In this document: positions 1 through 7,932 of the stretch, one piece after another | How positions within the stretch are numbered: position 1 is the first letter of the stretch | Layout: each line of letters starts with the position of its first letter | Source of the DNA: Geosiphon pyriformis | Taxonomy: Eukaryota; Glomeromycota; Glomeromycetes; Archaeosporales; Geosiphonaceae | Reading direction: 5' to 3' | Assembly: GCA_016748015.1 (NCBI GenBank) | Contig: JAAOMT010000326.1 | Coordinates: 107,892-118,343, forward strand | DNA length: 10,452 bases | Made by a program: the position numbers and the translations under genes | The notes under the pieces: generated by a model | What the model was told of the DNA's origin: nothing | Database searches by the model: none | Seen by the model: the letters and a program-made list of their open reading frames with translations, nothing else

Positions 1-725
1 TAATATTATTTAATTTGTTATTTTTTAATTTATTTTATAAATTATAATAATTTTACAAACTTTTTTTGTATATAATATTATTTAAATAAAAAATAACAAT
101 AATAATAATATTTTTAATTAATTAATTAAATATTAATATTATAAATAATAATAAAAATTTTAAAAATATTTATAAGTAATATTAATATCTTGTAATTTTT
201 TTATTAATATTAATATTAATAAATACAATTTAACCACTATTTAATATGATATTACTATTTAAAATTTTAAATTAAACATAATTTATACTATTATTAAAAG
301 TTTTTTTACTCTTTTTTTAATATTATTAATGTTATTTTACTGTTAATTTTACTGTTAATAGAAATTAGCAAATTTTTAATAAGTTAATTCGTCTTTTAAA
401 ATATTTTTTTATACTTTGAACTATATATGCTGTTGAATTTATAATAAACTGGCCAATTTATATCAATTATTTGTACAATTACTTTGTAGTAAAAGTCAAC
501 TTTTTTACCAAAAAATTTTATTTATAAGTTTTTTAATTAATATATAATTACTTTGCTATAAAAGTTAATTTTTTTACAAAAAATTTTGACTGTAAATTAT
601 CTAATAATATAAAAAAAATAATGAAAAAAAATATAATTAAGAAAAAAAAATAAAAAATTATACTAAAAAAGTTATTTTGAATTTAAGCCTAAAGATTATT
701 ATAAAAAAATTTTAAAAAAATAAAA
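1..725. other. AT-rich spacer, no gene seen
   Basis: Almost entirely A and T, with poly-A and poly-T runs and TTAATATT-type words. Neither strand holds a convincing reading frame, and I see no tRNA or rRNA. The sharp rise in GC after about 830 marks entry into the retrotransposon body. The only internal structure I can support is an imperfect two-copy repeat near 477-589, listed separately. Confidence 0.8.
477..589. repeat. imperfect tandem duplication, about 69-bp period
   Basis: The segment starting AATTACTTTGTAGTAAAAG at 477 recurs at 546 as AATTACTTTGCTATAAAAG. Both are followed by a T-rich stretch and then ACCAAAAAATTTT or ACAAAAAATTTT. The offset is 69 bp and I see two copies only. Function is unknown; it may be simple slippage or duplication in AT-rich DNA. 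Confidence 0.6.
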
Positions 726-797
726 AAAAAACTTCTTTCTCTTCTTTATTTAAAATTCTCCAAAAAGAGTTAAAAGTTTTTTCGAAAGAAGTTTTTT
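726..797 (+). promoter_or_regulatory. 5' UTR hairpin at the LINE 5' end
   Basis: AAAAAACTTCTTTC at 726-739 is the exact reverse complement of GAAAGAAGTTTTTT at 784-797, giving a 14-bp stem round a 44-nt loop. The loop holds a smaller possible stem, CTCTT at 739-743 with AAGAG at 765-769; these share base 739 with the outer stem, so they may compete. The hairpin lies 70 nt upstream of the ORF1 start. A role in transcription start, RNA stability or 5' processing is speculation. Half of the stem is A/T runs in an AT-rich region, so part of the match may be chance. Confidence 0.5.
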
Positions 798-866
798 ACC
801 ATTCAGTATAATAAATCAAAACCATTCTTCAATTACAAGGCCACTGTTGGCTCTGTTATTGCTGTT
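798..866 (+). other. LINE 5' untranslated leader
   Basis: This 69-nt stretch between the hairpin and the ORF1 start has no upstream ATG, so ATG 867 is the first start a scanning ribosome would meet. Base -3 of that ATG is G, a favourable purine. Composition changes here from the AT-rich flank to the T/G-rich coding style of the element. Confidence 0.55.
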
Positions 867-1005
867 ATGAAGAAGACAATTAAAATTTCTGGTTCTGAAA
901 GTGGTTTCAAGGCAGTTGTGTCAAGGAAGAAGAGGAAGGAAGGTGTGTTGGCAAAGAGTATTGATAATAGAAGAGTTGCTGTTGAGACTCCTAGTGCTTA
1001 TTGTT
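867..1005 (+). pseudogene. LINE ORF1, N-terminal part (46 codons before the insertion)
   Basis: An open frame runs from ATG 867 (MKKTIKISGSES...) to the insertion at 1006. It is lysine/arginine-rich, with a nuclear-localisation-like SRKKRKEG patch near residues 19-26, which suits an RNA-binding ORF1 product. It is in the same frame as the ORF1 body that resumes at 2080. Joining 867-1005 to 2080-3742 and allowing for the lost base near 3520 gives 1803 nt, a whole number of codons (about 600 residues). That supports this start. The fragment is too short to be noticed alone. Confidence 0.7.
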
Positions 1006-1392
1006 ACAGGTAAACTTGGTGGGTATGGGAAATGGTAATGTTTGGTGCTCTCAATTATTGATGATACGTCTTCCATGTAATTCTGTTGGCTTAGTCTTGA
1101 TTATCAGTCTCTGAAGGTCTATTCCTGGATGTGAATTTTACCCATTAAGTTCTTTGGTTATAAGGCACAGAGTTTGTCTTTCGTCAATTGCAACGTTTTT
1201 CATAAATGTGAGCTTTCTTCTCTGAGCTAACGAGCACAGTCATTAGGGTCTGGCATTGTTTTTTTGCCCTTCTGGTAAGCTAACAAGATAAAATTAATAT
1301 CCAAAACTTAGAGGAAGCTTCCCTCTTTTACCAGGCTATCACAAAGTTTATTTCCAGACAGTCAATTTTACTATGTTGCCGCTCCACAAAAA

Positions 1393-1406
1393 TAAGACAG
1401 AAAAAG

Positions 1407-1440
<34 letters not shown>

Positions 1441-1447
1441 GAAAAGA
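1393..1447 (+). repeat. purine-only tract, (A)nG low-complexity
   Basis: About 55 nt consist mostly of A-runs separated by single G (AGAAAAAGAAAA pattern), ending AAGAGAGAAAAG, almost without pyrimidine. It sits inside the ORF1 insertion. It could be a decayed A-rich tail or a homopurine tract. No function can be assigned. Confidence 0.75.
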
Positions 1448-1840
1448 TAAATTAGTATTGTCAATTGCTGTAATCAAGAGCAATTGGTCCAAATCATTAA
1501 TAAGTTTGAGGTGGTTATGCTAAGAGCATCTGTTTTAGAATGGAGGTATGAGACAAGGGTTAATTCACGTAAATTCCATGAAGTTCGAGAACATGAATTT
1601 GTGATTCTGATTTCTTTAATAATTGGTTTATTTCAGGAGATAAAATAGGGAAGATAATAAAGGATGAAAGGGTATGGATATTTTAATTCTGGTCTAAAGG
1701 TTTGTATCTATCTGTCTGTCTTTTCTTACTTCTACAACTACTTGCTTTTATACATTCTTTTGGTTTTACAGAATTGCTTTCAATTGTCTCACTATTACTA
1801 GCTATTGCTTTGTTGTTTTTGTTATTGCTTCATTTTTCTA

Positions 1841-2020
1841 CATTATCACTAGTTATCCTATGTTATAACACGTTATCTGACGTTATTACATATTATTCTG
1901 TATTATAACACATTATCTTACATTATTGCACACTATTCTGTATTATCCTGTATTATAATACGTTATCCTATGTTATAACGCGTTATCCAATGTTATTGCA
2001 CATTATTCTGTATTATGTCA
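1841..2020 (+). repeat. minisatellite, 10-bp unit with 20-bp higher order
   Basis: Eighteen consecutive 10-mers align without gaps. Most begin with a (C/T)(A/G)TTAT-type core, as in CGTTATCCTA, TGTTATAACA, CGTTATTACA, CATTATTCTG and TATTATGTCA. Pairs alternate to give a 20-bp period, for example AGTTATCCTATGTTATAACA at 1851 and CGTTATCCAATGTTATTGCA at 1981. Units diverge, so this is an old array or one that grew by pairs. It ends about 50 bp before the right end of the insertion. Confidence 0.85.
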
Positions 2021-3104
2021 CATTTTGGTCATGTTTCTTCATAACTTTGGATTAGTTTTTCTACTCAGGTAACATTGTTCATGGGGTTCTGAAACAGGTG
2101 ACATTACTGAGTCTGAGAGTATTGACATGGAGGAGGAGTGCTTGGTTAAAGAAACCAGTGTTGACTATAGTAAGAGTGGTGCTTTCACAGAAGGGGATCT
2201 TAATCAAATGCCAAAGAGTTTGTGTATGAAGACCAAAAAGGTGTTAGGGAAGTCTCTGGGTGTGATTGATTATGATACTGTCAGTACAAATGATAACATG
2301 TTGGACAATTCCTTTCTTCTTCCGCCTCCTCTACCTATCAAACCGACTGTTCAGGTGCCTGTTTGCAAATTTTTTGCTTTAGATATTGATCTTGTGGCCA
2401 TTGCTGGGAAGTCCTTTCAAGAAAAATTGAGTTTTATTAGGAAAATTTTTTCAAGTGTTAATGGTTTTGGGGGGGCTTCTACTCCCTCAAAATTTGGTGG
2501 GATTATTTGTGTGACTTTCACTTTGGAAAAGGCAATGATGGCTGCTGGAAAGTTGGCAAATGATTGTGGTGTTGTGGTAAACACCAATCTTAAGTGCCCT
2601 GTAAACAACCATATGGATTGAGCAATTGTGATAAAAGAAATTCCTGTGGGAACTTTTATGGAGGCTGTGCGCACTGTCGTGTCTGAGTTTGGATTGATTA
2701 AGTTGATCAAGATGCAGCTTGTGGATCTGTGGCAAAAGGCAATTATTGAATTAGAAAATCAGAATCAGGCTGATTTCTTAGCATTCAAATGGTCTATTCT
2801 TATTGGAAAGGATGCAGTATGTGTGGCCAGGGCCAATGTTGACAAACAGACATGAGATTTCAGGGATGAATTCAGGGTACTGCTATACACTCTTTCTGTA
2901 GAGACAAATACTCATGACCTTTGGGATTTTGTTGGTTTGGTTGGTGGGAAAACATGTGTCATTAATTACAATCCTGTTAACTATGCCTGTGCTTACTGTG
3001 CTACTGTTTGCTTTGGGTCTGAATCTGATCTGGTTAGTGCAATGGCTGCAACCCCAGTTATAAAAGGGATTGGCCTTTGCTGGTCCCACTTTTCTTTGGC
3101 ACTG

Positions 3105-3146
3105 TGCTCAGTCTGCAGTCTTTCAGGTCATACATCTCTTAATTGT
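3105..3146 (+). other. CCHC zinc knuckle in ORF1
   Basis: The translation CSVCSLSGHTSLNC fits C-X2-C-X4-H-X4-C exactly, the retroviral/LINE type of zinc knuckle that binds single-stranded nucleic acid. All four metal ligands are intact. More cysteines lie upstream (NYACAYCATVC, about 2982-3014), where recalled family members carry arginines, so some are probably decay products of CGN codons. Confidence 0.9.
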
Positions 3147-3738
3147 GCTTCAGTTAAAGTTGGTTCGACCTTAAGGAACAGAAAGGCACCTTTTTCTGCT
3201 CAGGATTAGGTCAGATTGGCAACTATCTACGCTCGGAAATTCGCGCCCATTTCTTGTCTATTGGTCTTTAGTGATAAGACTTGGACATCAGTTGTTGGTG
3301 CTCCTCTGGTGTGCAATTCTCATGGTACTGGTTTGCTTATTGGTTCTAACAATGTTGGTAAACCTTTCCCTTCTGCTGTGGATGATTTGGAAAAATGTTT
3401 GGTTTGTATTGAAAGCAGTCTTGTCAGCCTTACAGGACAAATTGGTAAGTTGGCTAAAAGGTTGGAATTGTTCGTGCCAGCAGTTTTTCAGCCTAGCTCT
3501 GGATGTCAGCTGCCAGTGACCCCCCATCACAGAATCAAGGGGAGGATATAGTGATGAGAATAGGTTCGAGTAATGCCACTAGTAATAAGACTGCTGCCGT
3601 TCTGGGTTCAACTGCCTCACCTGAAGTTGTGAAATTGGAAAACATGTTGGAAGGTCTCTCTGCTTTAGTCATGAGCCTATCAGCACGCTTGGATGGTTTG
3701 GCTTTGGTGGGTGGTGCTCTTCCTTTACCTCTTTCTCA

Positions 3739-3742
3739 ATGA
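3739..3742 (+). promoter_or_regulatory. ATGA overlap of ORF1 stop and ORF2 start
   Basis: ATG at 3739-3741 is in the ORF2 frame and overlaps the ORF1 stop TGA at 3740-3742. ORF2 then reads MSGLV, meets a premature TAG at 3754 and continues KIAMCNV into the endonuclease. Overlapping stop-start signals (such as UAAUG in some insect LINEs) are known sites of termination-coupled reinitiation. Base -3 of this ATG is T, a poor scanning context, which fits coupling. The alternative start at ATG 3766 may itself be a decayed ACG. Confidence 0.6.
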
Positions 3743-3759
3743 GTGGTCTGGTATAGAAA

Positions 3760-4430
3760 ATTGCCATGTGTAATGTTTGTGGATTGAACAATTCTGTGAA
3801 GCAAGATGATGTTATTCGTTGGCACAAAAATATGAACAATTTAGTTTCTATTTTTATGGAGTTAAAGCTTAAAGGAAAAGTTCGCTCATGGTTGGCCGAC
3901 AAATTTGATGGTATTTGGGTCTTTATTTCTGGTCTGGATTCTGGTTCTATGAGTGCTGGGGTGTTGATTGTCATGAATTTTTCTTTGGCAAGACATGTCT
4001 GCAAGGTCTTTGAGGTGCCTGGTCAGCTCCTATCCATCAAGTTGCTTTTCAAAGATAAACTCTCAATATCTATTTTGGGGATCTATGTAGATGCTTCATC
4101 GGTGGTTTGGTTTTTTTAGGCTGATAAGATCAACTCTCTCATTGCTAAAGCCATCAATGAGTCTTCTTTTATTATTCTCGGTGGTGATTTTAATGAGGAT
4201 GGTTCTCACAAATATGCCAGTTTCAAGAAATGTTTTGATTTGGGTTTGATTAACTCTCTGGGGGGGAGCTCTTTTGTGAAGTCACCTACTTGGTACAATT
4301 CTTGTGGTATTACTAAGACAATTGAATATGTGTTCATTTCTTCTAATTTGGTTGGTGCAGTGGTGGATTGTGGTGTGGATGGTATTGAGGACTATTTTAA
4401 TACTGATCACAAGACTGTTTATGTTTCTGT
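3760..4430 (+). other. ORF2 AP-like endonuclease domain
   Basis: Landmarks of the exonuclease-endonuclease-phosphatase fold of LINEs are visible. An N-terminal CNVCGLNN matches the usual NVRGL, with Arg now Cys. A Glu follows in FMELKLKG. GGDFNED has its GDFN at 4183-4194. TIEYVFIS stands in place of the usual IDY. TDH with catalytic-type Asp-His is at 4402-4410. The domain makes the target-site nick. The Arg-to-Cys change and the stop at 4117 mark it as inactive. Confidence 0.88.
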
Positions 4431-5249
4431 GGAACTGGGTGGCCTGCTCGATGTCCAGTTGAGTTCACTGTGCAAACAAGCAAATAAAAATTGTTAGAAG
4501 TATAATATCAGAAATGCCAGTGAGGTTAAGTGGTCAGAATTCAGGAATGCTACAGCTGTTAATGCTGTTATGTTCTCAGATAAGTTTGTTGCAGCTGAAT
4601 AGTTTTCTGATCTGAATATGATGTGGGACATTGTTTATAAGATTATGGTTCTTTCAGCTGGTGGAATGTTCAAGAAAAAATGGTTTAAGAGTTTTGATTA
4701 TGTATTTAATAAGGTTTTTTTCTGGTTTCATAAACTGAAGCTACTTGTGTCTAAACTGGTGAAGGCTTCTTGGTTGGTTTCTGGCAGGAATTTTGCCTCG
4801 TTGTTGGATACTTGGAACAGGCTTGATTCTGTGAGCACTTTGCCAATGAAATCTCTGTTTCTTTCTGGTGCCGATTTTGATGCGATCTGTTCTGGGCTGG
4901 CTAAGGCGAGAAAGTTTTACCGCTCTTCTAAGTTGTTGGAATCTAAGCATGCTAAAGAATCTAGTGTAAGACAGACTATTGAGAGGAGGATGGAGAGTTT
5001 TGAGGTGGATAAGAGTCATACCATTAGGAGTGTTTTGGAGCATCCTTTTCATAAAGTGGTGTTAGATCATTTGGTGGATGGTGGGAAGTTGGTCTTGGAG
5101 CCTGAGTTGGTTAAATCTAAGGTGGATGGAATCATAGAGGGTTAGACTAGGAAACATGTGGTGGCTTCTGATATCTCTGGTGATTGGGCAAAACAATTTT
5201 GGCCTTTAGATCATGTCTTCAATGGTGCCTTCTCTGATGTAATGCATTC

Positions 5250-6270
5250 AATCGGTTTTGATGAGATGTTTAGTGTTATTTCAAATTTGCCTGATGAGAA
5301 AGCAGCTGGTCTTTTTGGTATCACTAATGAACTTTGAAAACACTGTAACAAGTCAGTCTTGGATATGCTTTTGGTGTTCTTAAATTTTTGTTTGGATTGT
5401 GAATCAGTGCCTGGACCTTGGAGGAAAGCCTGGGTCTCGATGATACTTAAACCTTACGAGTGGGAGGAGGTTCTTACAAATACCCATCCCATTGCTTTGA
5501 TTGAGACAGCTCGCAAGATTTTTTCTAAGATTCTTTCAGATTAGATCTCTCTGGCTTGTAGCACTTTTGATGTCCTCTGTGGAGACAATTTCTCTGTCCT
5601 GAAAGGTACGTCCACTCAATCACCTATCTTTGCTATTGGTTTAGTGATCAAAGATGTTTTAGAAAAGAACCAAGAGTTGTGACTGGTTTTACAGAATATG
5701 CGCAAAGCTTATGATTCTGTTGGTTGGGAGCATTTCAAGAGGAGTTTGGTTAGGATCAAAATGTGTGACAAATTTATCAGATTTTTTGGTAGTATTCATA
5801 ATGATTGCACTAACAGAGTGATGACAGATTTTGGTTTGATTGATGGATATTATGTTCATGATGGATTGAATTAGGGGGAGGTTTTTTTGCCACTTCTCTG
5901 GCACATATTTTATGACTTGCTTTTGTGTAAGGTTAAGAAGCAGAAGAGCATTTGTGATTACAGATTGATTTCTCATTTCGTTTCTAAGAATGGCTGGCTG
6001 GAATTTCAAGCTGGGCTGATGTCATTTCTGGCCGCTGGTGCTTTTGTTGATGATACTATCTGGGTTGGTAGCAGCCAGACTGCTACACAACACATCCTCA
6101 ATGTTGCTAGTGATTTTTTTTGTTTAAATAACATTTTGATAAACAATGACAAGACTGTAGCTATTTCTATCAACTGTTAGGTCACTGCTCCTTATCTAAC
6201 TATCAGTGGTCTGCTAATTTCCATTGCTAAAAGAGATGAACCTCATTATTATCTAGGGATTTTTTTATCT
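5250..6270 (+). other. ORF2 reverse transcriptase domain
   Basis: LINE reverse transcriptase motifs appear in order: PGPWRKAWVSMILKP; NTHPIALIETARKI (conserved Arg of the RPI motif replaced by His, codon CAT at 5485); MRKAYDSVGW with the first catalytic Asp at 5713; GLN-stop-GEVFLPLLW, where TAG at 5872 sits at the invariant Gln of the QG...P motif; AFVDDTIW with the catalytic Asp pair at 6049-6054; NNDKTVAI; and YLGI at 6250-6261. All three catalytic Asp survive. Stops at 5335, 5542, 5680, 5872 and 6178 interrupt it. Confidence 0.93.
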
Positions 6271-7129
6271 TCTGAAGATTTTTCAAAGCCTAGCTTGGTT
6301 AAGGCACATTCGAATGTTCGGTTTTTTACCAATCTCATTCTAAAAAAATTTGTTTTGGATAAACAGTTTGCTTATTTGGTGTCTTCAGTTCTCTTTTCTA
6401 TCGTCAGCTACAGAATTCAGTTCAGTTATATTTCTCTTAGTGTGTGTAATAAATGTGACACTTTGATTTGCAAGGGTTTGAAATCCAAATCTGGACTGCC
6501 TCTGAACTTTTTCAATAATGTGCTTCATCATCCTTCCTTGTACAATTTAAAAACTTTTGAGCAGATTCAGGCTGAGAGCAAGTCAGCTTCTGTCATTGCT
6601 TTTGTGAATTCAGTTGGTGTTTTGGGTTGCTTGTTTTCTCATAGGTCTCATGATCTCTAGATTCTTAGCTGGTGTCCTCATTACCCTTTGTTGTTTCCTG
6701 CTTGTGTTAGAGTCAGCCCTTCAGACAACTTTTTGGCAGATGTGGTTCATATTTTTTCCGGGTTTGATTTGTCTTTAAGTGGCTCTCTGGCTGGTGCTTT
6801 TCATCTTCGAAGTGGTACCCCTATGTCTTTAGTTCTCGGCAAGATAATTTTTTTCAAATGTATCTCTTCCCTCAGGCATTATGGTGTTGCTTTCGTAGAA
6901 CAGCTTTATGACCAGAATGGTGTTGTTTTTGATTAGAAGACTTTCAAGTATTGGAAAAGACTGGACCCCCATGGTCTGGTCCCCTCCTGGTTTGATCTCT
7001 CTGTACATTTTCTTGGTGGTGTTGCTTCTTCTTTAGGTCGTTCTTCTCATGAGGGTGTTTGTAGCTCTTCTGATATCCATCAGTCTCTTGGTTTTGGTGT
7101 TATTTGTAATGATATGTTGAATGTTGGTG

Positions 7130-7530
7130 CCACCCACCTCTTTGTGTACACAGATAGATCTCTGAATAATTTGGGCACTGTTGACATATTGGCTGGTGCT
7201 GCAGTTTTCTTTGAGAACATTGATTCAGGTCTGGGTGTAGAGGTTTCTGGTTTGGTTTCTTCTACTTTGGCGGAGTTGCAGGCCATTGCTTTGGCTCTTG
7301 AGTGTGTTTTTTCTTTTTGGTCAGTTGACTTGTTCTCGGACAGCCAGGCGGCTATAGATGCTTGCAGGTTGGAGTCTTTATCAGTTGGCCCCAATTTCAG
7401 GAATTGTTGTTGAATTGAGCATCATCACATTGCCAATGTCATTCATTGCAAAAATTTGGATGTTAATTGGATTAAGGTTAAGGGCCATTTGGGTGTTTCA
7501 GGCAACAAGCGTGCTGATGTGCTGGCAAAG
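7130..7530 (+). other. ORF2 RNase H domain
   Basis: The four acidic residues of type 1 RNase H can be placed: Asp in VYTDRSLNN (7153), Glu in STLAELQAIALAL (7273), Asp in FSDSQAAIDA (7339) and Asp in GNKRAD (7516), with His in KGHLGVSGN. The usual Gly after the first Asp (TDGS) is Arg here, codon AGA, again a G-to-A type change. The stop at 7411 replaces a residue in NCC-stop-IEHHHI. The domain would degrade RNA in the RNA-DNA hybrid during integration. Confidence 0.92.
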
Positions 7531-7884
7531 AATGCTGCCCTTTCTGCCTGGCACCTGCCTTACTTGGTCAGTAAGAGGTTTTTGAAGGCTGGTGTTGATA
7601 CAGTTTTTGGTAATTCAAGACATTTTGTTTGTGACATTTTCAGGTCAATCCATCGTGCGCATTGGGAGATTGGTTCTGGTTTCCAGTTTGTTCCAGGTTG
7701 TTTGCATGCTGATGTTGACTGGTTGAGATCTTCTCTGGTGTGGCACCTGGATTCCCACATGGCAACTGGTTTTACTAGTAGTCGGATGGCTGGCTTTCAT
7801 ACATATTTCATGAAAGCTCTTCATTATCACTTTCCTGTTGCTGTGTGAAAGCGTCTGTATGATAAGAGTTATTCCAGTGTGATT

Positions 7885-7932
7885 TGTTTGTTTTGTGGTG
7901 AGGTTGAGGTCTCAGACCATGTTTTTTCTTGT
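7885..7932 (+). other. C-terminal CCHC motif of ORF2
   Basis: The translation CLFCGEVEVSDHVFSC fits C-X2-C-X7-H-X3-C, the cysteine-histidine motif found near the C-terminus of many LINE ORF2 proteins. The second copy on the other strand has the same motif (CLFCGEVEFSDHAFTC), so the ligands are conserved in both subfamilies. It is thought to help bind the element RNA or target DNA. Confidence 0.88.

Larger units (their letters stand above)
1006..2073. mobile_element. 1068-bp insertion inside ORF1, origin unknown
   Basis: The segment breaks ORF1 between its basic N-terminus and the rest. It has no recognisable protein. The 68-codon frame at 1702-1908 is low-complexity leucine/serine and runs into the minisatellite. 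Ends: TGTTAC at 1002-1007 is the reverse complement of GTAACA at 2069-2074, a possible very short terminal inverted repeat. It also looks intron-like: AG|GTAAAC at 1008-1015 and TTTTTCTACTCAG|GT at 2056-2070, giving a GT-AG unit of 1059 nt (1010-2068). Splicing that unit would leave 15 extra nt including an in-frame TAA, so it would not restore ORF1. CpG is less depleted than in ORF2 by a rough hand count, suggesting later arrival. It could be a non-autonomous DNA transposon, an introner-like element or captured host DNA. Confidence 0.55.
1000..2079. repeat. 6-bp ATTGTT direct repeats flanking the insertion
   Basis: ATTGTT occurs at 1000-1005 and again at 2074-2079. Removing one copy together with everything between restores an uninterrupted ORF1 reading (...S-A-Y-C-S-W-G-S-E-T...). 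This is what a target-site duplication looks like. Six bases could match by chance; the restored frame is the stronger argument. Confidence 0.55.
2080..3742 (+). pseudogene. LINE ORF1 body (Gag-like RNA-binding protein), disrupted
   Basis: The frame resumes after the insertion and reads through a conserved-looking protein to the TGA at 3740-3742. In-frame stops lie at 2619 (TGA), 2853 (TGA) and 3207 (TAG). At 3520-3525 a run of six C carries the frame change: the upstream frame ends in ...PVTPHHRIKGRI-stop, while the next frame reads ...PPSQNQGEDIVM and continues to 3742, as expected if one C was lost from a run of seven. Features: a possible nucleic-acid-binding region across about 2620-3100, a CCHC knuckle at 3105-3146, and two leucine-heptad segments (about 3384-3468 and 3641-3706) that could form coiled coils for multimerisation. 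LINE ORF1 proteins coat the element RNA. I recall this family from arbuscular mycorrhizal fungi, with Trp, Arg or Gln at the stop positions. Confidence 0.85.

Noticed and set aside
1702-1908. 68-codon plus-strand ORF, hydrophobic, like a small membrane protein
   Set aside because: It is low-complexity leucine/serine from T-rich DNA, overlaps the 10-bp minisatellite and lies inside the insertion. No motif or conserved context supports it.
1841-2020. CRISPR-like array
   Set aside because: Units are contiguous 10/20-mers without unique spacers, in a eukaryotic transposon context.
2417-2735. Antisense ORFs over ORF1 (also 3288-3530, 3669-4004, 4741-5052, 5689-6009, 7080-7394, 8035-8415) and plus-strand ORFs over the minus-strand LINE (9099-9323, 9747-10076)
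   Set aside because: They mirror the coding strand of a recognised LINE protein and have no motif of their own.
3512-3530. Programmed -1 frameshift at the C6 run
   Set aside because: The upstream sequence gives no clear slippery heptamer, it is internal to ORF1, and ORF1 already has three stops. A lost base is simpler.
3564-3578. GGTTCGAGTAATGCC, similar to a tRNA T-arm / B box
   Set aside because: It encodes part of ORF1, and no acceptor or anticodon arms can be placed round it.
5250-6270. Reverse transcriptase of a bacterial retron, group II intron or diversity-generating retroelement
   Set aside because: The linked AP-like endonuclease, RNase H, CCHC motifs, ORF1 and A-rich tail define a eukaryotic LINE.
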